Source: Candidatus Woesearchaeota archaeon
GTDB lineage: Archaea > Nanobdellota > Nanobdellia > Woesearchaeales > 21-14-0-10-32-9
Direction: 5' to 3'
Assembly: GCA_007117145.1 (NCBI GenBank)
Contig: SKHC01000008.1
Coordinates: 1-7,742 of the forward strand
DNA length: 7,742 nucleotides
This document shows positions 1 through 5,687 of this stretch, in pieces (the first letter of the stretch is position 1; each line of letters opens with the position of its first letter). The position numbers and the translations under genes were made by a program. The notes under the pieces are model-generated. The model was not told the origin of the DNA. It saw nothing but the letters and a program-made list of their open reading frames with translations, and did not search any database.

Positions 1-278
1 AGTAAAAGACTGATAAAGATGTGTTTATCACTTAAGTTAAAGCTTTCCAAAAGTAAACCAAACAAGTATAAAACAACAATTCCAAGAGTTATACTAAACA
101 CAACTTCAAAACCTTGAGGAATAAACCTGAGAAGTGATTGATAAAACGTTTCAGTATAATTCAAATTATAATAACTAAGAGTTGAAGAATAATAACTGCC
201 AGTAGTAGTATACCTTAAAAAGCTAACTAGTGAAAGTATTAATGCTCCCATTACCAAAACCCAGTTTTTATTCAACAA
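1..278 (-). CDS. N-terminal part of an unidentified membrane protein, cut by the left edge
   Basis: An open frame runs without stops from the start region to base 1, giving about 92 residues of the N-terminus. The protein starts MLNKNW or LNKNW and has a hydrophobic segment at about residues 7-20. A Tyr/Ser/Thr-rich stretch follows that would lie outside the membrane, then a second hydrophobic segment at about residues 65-80 (VVFSITLGIVVLYLFGLLL). The start is a TTG at 276-278 or 273-275, chosen because a GAGGTG ribosome binding site lies 5 or 8 bases before it; a GTG at 282-284 overlaps that site and is less likely. The start lies inside the end of the preceding gene on the same strand (stop at 268-270), so coupled translation is expected. 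The TM-loop-TM layout resembles the beginning of polytopic glycosyltransferase or S-layer assembly proteins, but I cannot identify the family. Confidence 0.7.
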   Translation of the reverse strand, partial: MLNKNWVLVMGALILSLVSFLRYTTTGSYYSSTLSYYNLNYTETFYQSLLRFIPQGFEVVFSITLGIVVLYLFGLLLESFNLSDKHIFISLL

Positions 279-1758
279 GCACACACCTCACTTCGTAGAT
301 CTTCGGATGATACTCATAATCAGTTTGCTGTGGATATATTTTAACTATACATTGATCATCTTCATATAAAAGACTTGTTCTATCAGTTTGAAGTTGATAT
401 CTTTCAGACAAAAATATGTGTGTTACCTCAAGTCTTGTAAGCTTACTCAATGCTCCGGTTAAGAATCTATCTGTGAAAACACCAACTGCGTCACCATAAA
501 ACTTATCAACATTAGAGATTAACAAAAAATCATTGTCGATAGCGTTTTGCTGATTAGAATAATAACTGATAAAATCTCCTTCAAAGTATTGACCTAGTAT
601 CTTGGCAGATTCAAAATCTTGCATGAAAGTCATAGCTGAAATATCTCTTTGAGTTGGGGAATCAACTCCAGACATACTGGCAAAAAAAGCCGGAAGAAAC
701 AAAGCTATTTGCACAAGCACTATAAGCCCTGAAAAAACGTACGGAGAATATTTCAATTTAAAATTAGAAAGTAGCTCAGATAATTTTTGAAAAGAGTAAG
801 AACTTAAAATCAAAAGACTAACTCCTAAAAAAATGAGTCCGGAATAAAACTCTATGATTCTAAAAATAAGTGCGAAAGTAAAAACTAAAGCAAGACTCAA
901 ATACAATGTCACAGATTTTCTCTTACTTTCAAACAAGTTATAATAAGCACTTAACAAACCAAAAATGATAAGTACACTTCCAATTGCGTAAATAGCCTCA
1001 CCAAAACTAATCTGGCTGTAAATACTGCTCGTCAATTCTCCTGGTAAGTTTCTCCATATAAACGGGTTTTGATGAGTTTCAATAGCTCTTTTAAAAACTA
1101 ATATGTTAAGCCACAAAACAAGCATCGTAAAAAATAATATAACTTCAGACTCTCTTATGCTCTCTCTGAAATTTTTAAGCTTTAAAAAAATTAAGTAAAC
1201 AAGCAGGCCGAAAACCAAAGCTATACTTATAGTGTCAAGTAAACTCAAAAAAACCAAGCTGAAAATTAACTTGTAGACGTTCTTTGATTCCCTGCTTGTA
1301 AGCAAGAAATAATAAGTTGAGAGGAGAAATAAAGGAACAGCCAAAGTTAAAACGCTCGCGTTGTTAACTGTGCCAATGAAAAAAATTGGTATAAACCCGC
1401 TCAGACCTGAGAAAAGCAAGCTTATCTTCTCACTTTTTGTTATTAAAAATACTATGTGAAAAACAACAATTACAGTAAGACTTGCAAATATGTTCGGGAT
1501 AATCCAAAACACTAATTCTAAAGACATAAACAACCCAAAAAACGCGAGTATATACCCGTACAAGGGATTGAAAACACGCTCTCGACCCCCAAGACTTGAT
1601 GGATCATCAAATAATGGCTTTCCAGTGTCTAACACGTGCTCTGATTGTCTAAACAAATCGTAAGTATCATAACTAAAACCTGGGCTTTGATGACTTGCAA
1701 TAAGTCTAATAGTTAAAACTATTAAAAAAAGTGCAAGTAATACGTAGTATCGTCTCAT
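268..1758 (-). CDS. Polytopic membrane protein, probable GT-C type glycosyltransferase
   Basis: A 496-residue integral membrane protein. It has an N-terminal membrane segment (about 4-20), a loop with acidic residues in Y-D-T-Y-D (Asp31, Asp34), then D-T-G-x-P-L-F-D-D-P (43-52) and a GRERVFNPLYGYILA stretch (58-72). About eight to ten further membrane segments run to about residue 361, followed by a soluble C-terminal domain of about 135 residues. The first-loop acidic motif followed by TG-(x)n-DDP and NPLYGY is typical of archaeal GT-C fold enzymes (oligosaccharyltransferase/PMT-like), which transfer sugars from lipid-linked donors at the outer membrane face. The C-terminal domain (ISNVDKFYGDA, THIFLSERY) resembles the tail of such large archaeal membrane proteins. 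It lacks an obvious WWDYG signature, so it is not a clear AglB. The start ATG has no ribosome binding site but sits about 27 bases from a TATA-like box, suggesting a leaderless message. Substrate and acceptor are unknown. Confidence 0.65.
   Translation of the reverse strand: MRRYYVLLALFLIVLTIRLIASHQSPGFSYDTYDLFRQSEHVLDTGKPLFDDPSSLGGRERVFNPLYGYILAFFGLFMSLELVFWIIPNIFASLTVIVVFHIVFLITKSEKISLLFSGLSGFIPIFFIGTVNNASVLTLAVPLFLLSTYYFLLTSRESKNVYKLIFSLVFLSLLDTISIALVFGLLVYLIFLKLKNFRESIRESEVILFFTMLVLWLNILVFKRAIETHQNPFIWRNLPGELTSSIYSQISFGEAIYAIGSVLIIFGLLSAYYNLFESKRKSVTLYLSLALVFTFALIFRIIEFYSGLIFLGVSLLILSSYSFQKLSELLSNFKLKYSPYVFSGLIVLVQIALFLPAFFASMSGVDSPTQRDISAMTFMQDFESAKILGQYFEGDFISYYSNQQNAIDNDFLLISNVDKFYGDAVGVFTDRFLTGALSKLTRLEVTHIFLSERYQLQTDRTSLLYEDDQCIVKIYPQQTDYEYHPKIYEVRCVLVE
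284..289 (-). promoter_or_regulatory. Shine-Dalgarno site GAGGTG inside the end of the upstream gene
   Basis: On the minus strand the bases read GAGGTG, a perfect match to the CACCTC anti-Shine-Dalgarno end of 16S rRNA. It lies inside the last codons of the 496-residue membrane protein and 5-8 bases before the paired TTG codons, which decides the start of the left-edge gene. Confidence 0.7.
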
Positions 1759-1780
1759 TAGAAAAAGTAAATATTAAAGA

Positions 1781-1788
1781 AATATAAA
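1781..1788 (-). promoter_or_regulatory. TATA-like box of the GT-C-like membrane protein gene
   Basis: On the minus strand this reads TTTATATT, centred about 27 bases before the ATG at 1756-1758. That spacing puts the transcript start at or next to the start codon. The T-run just before the box lies 12-16 bases past the stop of the PRC-barrel gene and may also help end that transcript. Confidence 0.5.
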
Positions 1789-1801
1789 AAGTTAGCTATA
1801 A

Positions 1802-2068
1802 TCACTCTTCGTCAGGATTATAACTTGGAACTGCGCTCTTGCTAATAATCATAATGTCTCCCATGTCCTTTACTAGTTGGTGAGGCACGATAACTCCTTT
1901 AGCATTGCCCAAAACTTTGTTTAAGAAAGAGTTTTTAGTCGCTCTAACCTTCCAACCAAAGATTTTTGTGTTAGTCACAATTACTTCTTCAATGTCGCCA
2001 AAGTAATCCCCCGTATCAGTAAAAACTCTCATATCGTAAGTTTCCGTAATCTTTTTCATCTTTAACAT
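1802..2068 (-). CDS. PRC-barrel domain protein
   Basis: An 88-residue protein that is almost entirely one PRC-barrel domain. The family pattern is visible: MRVFTDTGDYFGDIEEV at 13-29, an FGW strand at about 37-39, KGVIVPHQLVKDMGDIMIIS at 58-77 and a short acidic tail (DEE). PRC-barrels are small beta-barrel adaptor domains. In haloarchaea, PRC-barrel proteins of this size (CdpB family) link SepF to the FtsZ division machinery, while others are linked to RNA metabolism; which role applies here is not shown by the sequence. The start at 2066-2068 is preferred over Met4 because a GGGTGG site lies 7 bases upstream and a strong TATA box gives a leader of about 24 bases. It is divergent from the coiled-coil membrane protein gene and lies 43 bases upstream of the GT-C-like gene, which has its own promoter. 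Confidence 0.88.
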   Translation of the reverse strand: MLKMKKITETYDMRVFTDTGDYFGDIEEVIVTNTKIFGWKVRATKNSFLNKVLGNAKGVIVPHQLVKDMGDIMIISKSAVPSYNPDEE

Positions 2069-2075
2069 ATTAGTA

Positions 2076-2081
2076 CCACCC
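2076..2081 (-). promoter_or_regulatory. Ribosome binding site of the PRC-barrel gene
   Basis: The minus strand reads GGGTGG, 7 bases before the ATG. It supports the first of the two possible Met starts (Met1 rather than Met4). Confidence 0.5.
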
Positions 2082-2115
2082 TTAGATAATTATACTCAAT
2101 AAGATAACTTAACAG

Positions 2116-2123
2116 TATATAAA
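2116..2123 (-). promoter_or_regulatory. TATA box of the PRC-barrel gene
   Basis: A near-ideal archaeal TATA element, TTTATATA on the minus strand, preceded by an A-rich/GG stretch in the BRE position. With 26-27 bases to initiation, transcription would start near 2093, giving a leader of about 24 bases that carries the ribosome binding site. It stands back to back with the rightward promoter at 2168-2175. Confidence 0.7.
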
Positions 2124-2167
2124 CCTTTTGATATTTATCTTTAAAAAATGGCTCAGATTTCAAAAAC

Positions 2168-2175
2168 TTTATAAA
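2168..2175 (+). promoter_or_regulatory. TATA box of the coiled-coil membrane protein gene
   Basis: TTTATAAA preceded by CAAAAAC in the BRE position. Initiation would be near 2198, giving a leader of about 26 bases that carries the GAGGTG site at 2209-2214. Confidence 0.65.
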
Positions 2176-2208
2176 ATAGATATACAATTTAATAGCAGAA
2201 AAGTTTAA

Positions 2209-2214
2209 GAGGTG
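2209..2214 (+). promoter_or_regulatory. Shine-Dalgarno site GAGGTG
   Basis: A perfect anti-Shine-Dalgarno match, 10 bases before the ATG at 2225, confirming that start. Confidence 0.65.
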
Positions 2215-2224
2215 TAATAATAAT

Positions 2225-2479
2225 ATGGAATATAGCGGAGTAATACTTGGAATTGTTATAGGTACTTTAGCTGCAATAGTATATAGTCTAAGAGTTCTAG
2301 TTTTAATGGAGAGAAGAATTGCAAGGATAGATTCTCACATCGAAGCTTTAGTGCTTGAAGTTCTCAGAAAAGAAGAGAAAATCATTGCTGAAGAAGATAA
2401 GATAGAAAGACTACTTGGTGCAAAATCACCAAAAGCAAAAGCTAAAAAACCAGCAAGAAAAAAAGCTAAAAAGAAGTAA
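2225..2479 (+). CDS. Small membrane-anchored coiled-coil protein with basic Lys/Ala tail
   Basis: An 84-residue protein in three clear parts. Residues 5-27 form one hydrophobic helix (VILGIVIGTLAAIVYSLRVLV). Residues 28-64 are highly charged and helical with heptad-like Leu/Ile spacing, probably a coiled coil. Residues 65-84 are a low-complexity tail of Lys, Ala, Pro and Arg with an SPKAKAKK start like histone H1 tails. By the positive-inside rule the tail should face the cytoplasm, where it could bind nucleic acid, ribosomes or acidic lipid; that is inference. The family is not recognised. It is a single-gene unit: its own TATA box and GAGGTG site lie upstream, and a T-run plus the next gene's promoter follow within 34 bases. 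The protein should self-associate through the helix, but no enzyme motif is visible. Confidence 0.8.
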   Translation: MEYSGVILGIVIGTLAAIVYSLRVLVLMERRIARIDSHIEALVLEVLRKEEKIIAEEDKIERLLGAKSPKAKAKKPARKKAKKK

Positions 2480-2482
2480 AGC

Positions 2483-2490
2483 TTTTATAC
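2483..2490 (+). promoter_or_regulatory. TATA-like box of the PD-(D/E)XK nuclease gene
   Basis: TTTTATAC centred about 27 bases before the ATG at 2514, fitting a leaderless transcript. It begins only four bases after the preceding stop codon, so promoter and upstream terminator share the same 34-base gap. Confidence 0.5.
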
Positions 2491-2495
2491 TATTA

Positions 2496-2503
2496 TTTTT
2501 TTT
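2496..2503 (+). terminator. T-run, probable intrinsic archaeal terminator
   Basis: Eight consecutive T, inside a wider T-rich stretch 17-32 bases after the stop of the coiled-coil protein gene. Archaeal RNA polymerase stops at U-rich tracts without needing a hairpin, and none is seen. Confidence 0.45.
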
Positions 2504-2513
2504 ATTTTAATTT

Positions 2514-3116
2514 ATGATACTAGGCACTAGTTTAAACCATGGTGGGTACTACTACTATAAAATTCACAAACAAAAAATAGACCTTCTCGAAGCACCAGAC
2601 GAATTAAAAAGATTCTTAAATGAAATGCTAGAAAATTGTCCTGATGATTATTTCAGAAAAGGACCAAGAAGTAGCATATTAAAACTATCTTTATCAACCC
2701 AGTTAAGCAAGATAACACATCCAGTTAATTACTTAGCCCGCATAGGACTTGAAAGCGACTACTACGGAAACGCTCATTTAAACGTACAAATGTTCATGTT
2801 AGCATATGACAAAAACACTATAGCGATAGAAGTTCCAATCTGGTTGAAATATGAAGAACTAGAAAACTACAAAGAATTATTCAACTCAGAGCTAGCATTA
2901 ACTGGCCACATAGACGCATTATCTATAGAAGATGGAAAGATTTGGATATGGGACTACAAACCAAATGCTCACAGAGAAAAATATGCTGCAACTCAAACAT
3001 ATTTCTACGCTTTAATGCTCAGCAAAAGAACAAATATACCTCTTGAAAATTTTATGTGTGGTTATTTTGATGATAAAAACACATATGTGTTTGAACCAGC
3101 AAAAGTTAACTTGTAA
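2514..3116 (+). CDS. Stand-alone PD-(D/E)XK (RecB/Cas4-like) nuclease
   Basis: A 200-residue protein with a C-terminal RecB-type nuclease core. The motifs in order are Glu106 (IAIEVPIW), GHID with Asp134, the IWDYKP strand with Asp147 and Lys149, and the QTYFYAL helix with Gln161 and Tyr165. This is the E...D...DxK...QxxxY arrangement of RecB/Cas4-like nucleases, which cut DNA with bound Mg2+ or Mn2+; the catalytic set looks complete. The only cysteines are Cys42 and Cys182, so the four-cysteine iron-sulphur site of Cas4 and AddB is absent, and there is no helicase domain. The first 80 or so residues match no domain I recognise. The ATG is placed by a TATA-like box 27 bases upstream (leaderless). 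The 3' end overlaps that of hjc on the other strand by 11 bases. A DNA repair or end-processing role is likely; the specific substrate is unknown. Confidence 0.78.
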   Translation: MILGTSLNHGGYYYYKIHKQKIDLLEAPDELKRFLNEMLENCPDDYFRKGPRSSILKLSLSTQLSKITHPVNYLARIGLESDYYGNAHLNVQMFMLAYDKNTIAIEVPIWLKYEELENYKELFNSELALTGHIDALSIEDGKIWIWDYKPNAHREKYAATQTYFYALMLSKRTNIPLENFMCGYFDDKNTYVFEPAKVNL

Positions 3117-3492
3117 GATCTTCAAAACTAAGCCCTCTAATATCTGCTAGTTCTTGACTTACAACGAAATTCTTACCGCTGCTTTCAAGGTCATCAATCA
3201 TTAAAAACACCCATTTCCTATGAAAAAACTTAACTCCAACCCAAGGCTCTGCTCCAAACTTCTCACAATAATACCTCAAATCACTAATTTCCTTACTAGA
3301 GAAATACTTCCTTTTTTCAGTGGTTAGCTTAACTTCAATTGCAAGTTTTCTAATATTATTCCCACAAATAACGTCAGGACTTGGAAAATGACTACTACCG
3401 CTGCCTGCAACTCTCACAGCAGCCCAACCAATCCCCCAGAAAGCATGAATTAAATCTCTCTCTGCATTAATACCTCTACTTTTTCTTGACAT
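3106..3492 (-). CDS. hjc: Hjc-type Holliday junction resolvase
   Basis: A 128-residue protein of normal Hjc length. It is the archaeal enzyme that cuts four-way DNA junctions symmetrically during recombination and fork repair, acting as a dimer with a PD-(D/E)XK fold. The signature is intact: KSRGINAERDL with Glu11, RVAGSGSS (27-34, with the conserved Arg27 and Ser31), SPDV with Asp40, and AIEVK with Glu53 and Lys55. The C-terminal half keeps the family pattern (YYCEKFGAEPWVGVKFFHRKWVFL). The start ATG has a TATA-like box about 27 bases upstream and no ribosome binding site, so it is probably leaderless. It is divergent from the histone gene across 96 bases and overlaps the neighbouring nuclease gene tail to tail. 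Confidence 0.93.
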   Translation of the reverse strand: MSRKSRGINAERDLIHAFWGIGWAAVRVAGSGSSHFPSPDVICGNNIRKLAIEVKLTTEKRKYFSSKEISDLRYYCEKFGAEPWVGVKFFHRKWVFLMIDDLESSGKNFVVSQELADIRGLSFEDLTS

Positions 3493-3515
3493 AAAGAAAT
3501 CTTGATTAACTATTA

Positions 3516-3523
3516 AATATAAA
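3516..3523 (-). promoter_or_regulatory. TATA-like box of hjc
   Basis: Minus strand TTTATATT, centred 27-28 bases before the hjc ATG, leaving essentially no leader. It lies about 30 bases from the oppositely directed histone promoter. Confidence 0.55.
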
Positions 3524-3547
3524 TTTATCTCTTATTTTTACAAAAAG

Positions 3548-3555
3548 TATTTAAA
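3548..3555 (+). promoter_or_regulatory. TATA-like box of the histone operon
   Basis: TATTTAAA, preceded by CAAAAAG in the BRE position. Initiation would fall near 3578, just before the GGGTGAT site, giving a leader of only about 10 bases. Confidence 0.5.
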
Positions 3556-3578
3556 ATAGTCTCGTTTTACTAAATAAA

Positions 3579-3585
3579 GGGTGAT
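3579..3585 (+). promoter_or_regulatory. Ribosome binding site GGGTGAT that fixes the GTG start of the histone
   Basis: GGTGAT pairs with ATCACC near the 3' end of 16S rRNA. It sits 3 bases before GTG at 3589, equivalent to about 7 bases from the usual GGAGG register, so the unusual GTG start is well supported. Confidence 0.55.
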
Positions 3586-3588
3586 AAA

Positions 3589-3801
3589 GTGGTCAATCAA
3601 AAAGGAATCCCGGTTGCGGCAATGGAAAGACTTCTAAAAAAAGCAGGAGCTCAAAGAGTAAGCGAAGAAGCTAAAACAGCTCTAAAAAAAGCTCTAGAAG
3701 ACTACGCCCAAAAAATTGGTGAAAGCGCAGTAAAATATTCTGCTCATGCAGGAAGAAAAACAGTGAAAGCTCAAGATGTAGAGCTTGCAGTTAAGGTATG
3801 A
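3589..3801 (+). CDS. Archaeal histone
   Basis: A 70-residue single histone-fold protein, the size of HMfA/HMfB. It dimerises and wraps DNA, and can extend into rod-like hypernucleosomes. Key positions relative to HMfB are kept: Arg14, Arg23 in the AQRVSE loop, and H-A-G-R-K-T with His53, Arg56, Lys57 and Thr58. Asp63 would pair with His53 at the four-helix dimer-dimer interface, so tetramer or hypernucleosome formation is predicted. The protein ends right after helix 3 without a tail. It starts with GTG. The next gene, lemA, begins 10 bases after the stop, and its GAGGTG site overlaps that stop, so histone, lemA and htpX look like one operon with the histone first. Confidence 0.95.
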   Translation: MVNQKGIPVAAMERLLKKAGAQRVSEEAKTALKKALEDYAQKIGESAVKYSAHAGRKTVKAQDVELAVKV

Positions 3802-3805
3802 GGTG
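3800..3805 (+). promoter_or_regulatory. Shine-Dalgarno site of lemA overlapping the histone stop
   Basis: GAGGTG begins inside the histone TGA stop codon and lies 6 bases before the lemA ATG. This arrangement favours re-initiation by ribosomes finishing the histone. Confidence 0.65.
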
Positions 3806-3811
3806 TAAAAA

Positions 3812-4351
3812 ATGTGGGTATACATAATAATTGGACTAATAGTTCTTACGATAATAATAATCTACAATGGTTTAGTTAGAGTAAGAAACCAAGTGAGAAA
3901 CGCTTGGGCACAAATAGACGTGCAACTTAAAAGAAGAAACGATTTAATTCCAAACTTGATAGAGACAGTAAAAGGGTATGCAAAGCACGAGAAAACTCTT
4001 TTAACAGACGTTACGAAAGCCAGATCACAAGTTATGAATGCTAAATCTGTTGAGAAAAAAGCAGATGCATCAAATATGTTAAGTAACACTTTGAAAAGCT
4101 TATTTGCAGTGGCAGAAAACTATCCTGACTTGAAAGCAAACCAAAACTTTCTTCAATTACAAGAGGAGTTATCTGGAACAGAAAACAAAATAGCGTATTC
4201 AAGGCAACACTACAATGACATGGTGATGAGATACAACACGAAAATAGAAGTGTTCCCAAACAACCTCCTTGCAGGAATGTTTAGCTTTAAACACGAGCAA
4301 ATGTTTAAAACTGATGAGGGAGAAAAGAAAAACGTTAAAGTACAGTTCTGA
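3812..4351 (+). CDS. lemA: LemA family membrane protein
   Basis: A 179-residue protein with an N-terminal membrane helix (about 2-19), then a helical domain. The family pattern is strong: [36 protein letters not shown] (25-60), [36 protein letters not shown] (101-136), and [17 protein letters not shown] (141-157). LemA proteins have a short outer tail, one membrane anchor and a four-helix-like bundle; their biochemical role is not settled. In many bacteria and archaea lemA lies next to htpX, as here, suggesting a link to membrane-protein quality control. Length is normal. It is second in the histone-lemA-htpX operon, separated from htpX by only two bases. Confidence 0.93.
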   Translation: MWVYIIIGLIVLTIIIIYNGLVRVRNQVRNAWAQIDVQLKRRNDLIPNLIETVKGYAKHEKTLLTDVTKARSQVMNAKSVEKKADASNMLSNTLKSLFAVAENYPDLKANQNFLQLQEELSGTENKIAYSRQHYNDMVMRYNTKIEVFPNNLLAGMFSFKHEQMFKTDEGEKKNVKVQF

Positions 4352-4353
4352 AC

Positions 4354-5250
4354 ATGGCAAAAAAACTAGTGCACTTCGATGAAGTCAGAAACAACAACAT
4401 AAAAAGCTTTATCTTAATAGTTTTATTTATGCTAATGGTTGCGGGATTTGGCTACATCGTAGGACTGCTGTGGGGCAACATATACCTTGGAATAATCATA
4501 ACTTTAATCATTGGAGGCATATATGCATTAATTGCGTACTTCCAAGGAAAAAACATGGTTATGAGTATCGCAGGAGCTCGCCCTGTAACAAAAAAAGAGT
4601 ATCCATATCTTTATCATACAGTAGAAGGATTAAGCCTTGCAGCAGGGATACCAACACCTAAATGCTACGTTATCCCCTCAAAATCATTAAATGCTTTTGC
4701 TACTGGACGAACACCAGATGACAGCGCGGTAGCAGTTACTGAAGGCCTTTTAGAAAGACTAAACAGAGAAGAGCTAGAAGGAGTAATCGCCCACGAAATA
4801 GCTCATATAAAAAATCGGGATATAAGAACTATGATGCTCGCAGTAGTACTAGTTGGCATAGTAGTATTACTATCTGATGTATTCTTGAGAAGCATAATAT
4901 TTGGAGGAGGCGGAAACAGAGATGGACGAGCAACAGTTATAATGTTTATAGTTGGACTAGTACTTGCAATACTTGCACCTATATTTGCTGAGATGATAAA
5001 ACTTGCAATAAGCAGAAAAAACGAGTACGCAGCAGACGCTAGAGGGGCAGTTCTCACAAGGAACCCAAGAGGTCTTGCAAATGCCTTAAAGAAGATAAGT
5101 GGAGACCCAAACCCTATGGAGAATGCAAATAGCGCCATGGCTCACCTCTACATTGGAAGTCCGTACAGGAAGAAAAGAAAAATATTCCAAAAATTGTTCA
5201 GCACACATCCACCTACAGAAGAGAGGATTAGAAGATTAGAAGCTATGTGA
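4354..5250 (+). CDS. htpX: HtpX-type membrane zinc metalloprotease
   Basis: A 298-residue M48B peptidase that cuts misfolded membrane proteins, with its active site at the cytoplasmic face. There are two N-terminal membrane helices (about 17-38 and 42-62). The zinc motif is H147-E-I-A-H151 within VIAHEIAHIKNRD. Two more hydrophobic segments follow (about 159-182 and 194-217), then the third ligand Glu224 in RKNEYAADA. The C-terminal FSTHPPTEERIRRL motif (282-295) is also typical. All catalytic residues are present and the length is standard. The ATG is two bases after the lemA stop and has no clear ribosome binding site, so it is probably translated by coupling. The last 15 bases overlap the end of the convergent unknown gene. 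Confidence 0.95.
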   Translation: MAKKLVHFDEVRNNNIKSFILIVLFMLMVAGFGYIVGLLWGNIYLGIIITLIIGGIYALIAYFQGKNMVMSIAGARPVTKKEYPYLYHTVEGLSLAAGIPTPKCYVIPSKSLNAFATGRTPDDSAVAVTEGLLERLNREELEGVIAHEIAHIKNRDIRTMMLAVVLVGIVVLLSDVFLRSIIFGGGGNRDGRATVIMFIVGLVLAILAPIFAEMIKLAISRKNEYAADARGAVLTRNPRGLANALKKISGDPNPMENANSAMAHLYIGSPYRKKRKIFQKLFSTHPPTEERIRRLEAM

Positions 5251-5655
5251 GCCGTTAGTGGGTTTAATCAGATCTCTTAGATAAGGTCTTTCTTTTAAAT
5301 ACTCAGTGCTTAGAATTCTATTAATATCTTTTGTAGTTATATAATCATTTGAACTTAACAAATCATTGGTTTTTGCAAAATGCACTTCTTCTTTTTCAAT
5401 ATCTCTTCTAATCGTAGAATTTCGCTGTATTATGCTTGGCATAGTGTATGATTGATTGTGAATAGCATATTCAAGCCCTAAATTTGTAAGGTGGGTGTAC
5501 ACTTCTTGTTTTCTCTTAGAAGGTATTTTCCTTTTAATAAATTGATTTGACATGATAATCTTATCGTGTTGTATTCCATCACCTATTGAAATAATTCCTT
5601 TAGGGATTTCTCCTTGTGCTACTAATTTCATCACTGTATCTTCTAATATATCCAT
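5236..5655 (-). CDS. Protein of unknown function, second gene of a two-gene unit
   Basis: A 139-residue soluble, basic and polar protein that I do not recognise. No membrane helix, signal peptide, zinc-binding cysteines (there are no cysteines at all) or known catalytic motif is visible. Counting from the alternative TTG, residues 18-45 are predicted beta-rich (EIPKGIISIGDGIQHDKII), a basic KRKIPSKRK patch follows at 43-51, and the rest looks mainly helical. The start is uncertain: ATG at 5653-5655 is used here, but TTG at 5659-5661 would add two residues, and a GGTGG at 5675-5679 lies 13 bases before the TTG, too far for a normal site. It follows the 280-residue gene by about 30 bases with no promoter seen between them. 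Its end overlaps htpX by 15 bases on the opposite strand. Confidence 0.6.
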   Translation of the reverse strand: MDILEDTVMKLVAQGEIPKGIISIGDGIQHDKIIMSNQFIKRKIPSKRKQEVYTHLTNLGLEYAIHNQSYTMPSIIQRNSTIRRDIEKEEVHFAKTNDLLSSNDYITTKDINRILSTEYLKERPYLRDLIKPTNGSHSF

Positions 5656-5687
5656 TTTCAAAACGTTTGTGAAACCACCAATGTTTT

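Noticed and set aside
2440..2479. Lys/Ala-rich codons as a simple-sequence repeat or assembly artefact
   Set aside because: The bases are not a regular repeat; AAA, AAG, GCT, GCA, CCA and AGA are mixed, which fits a real basic tail.
2514..3116. Cas4 gene as evidence for a CRISPR system
   Set aside because: The core motifs are RecB/Cas4-like, but the four iron-sulphur cysteines are missing and there is no repeat array or other cas gene in the window.
3862..4259. Minus-strand open frames across lemA
   Set aside because: They lie opposite a well-supported LemA coding frame, have Cys/Phe/Ser-rich low-quality composition, and no promoter or ribosome binding site.
4470..4661. Plus-strand frame inside htpX
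   Set aside because: It is out of frame with the fully motif-supported HtpX protein and shows no family pattern.
4803..5138. Minus-strand open frame inside htpX
   Set aside because: It is antisense to the zinc-protease region and its composition follows from the complementary htpX codons.
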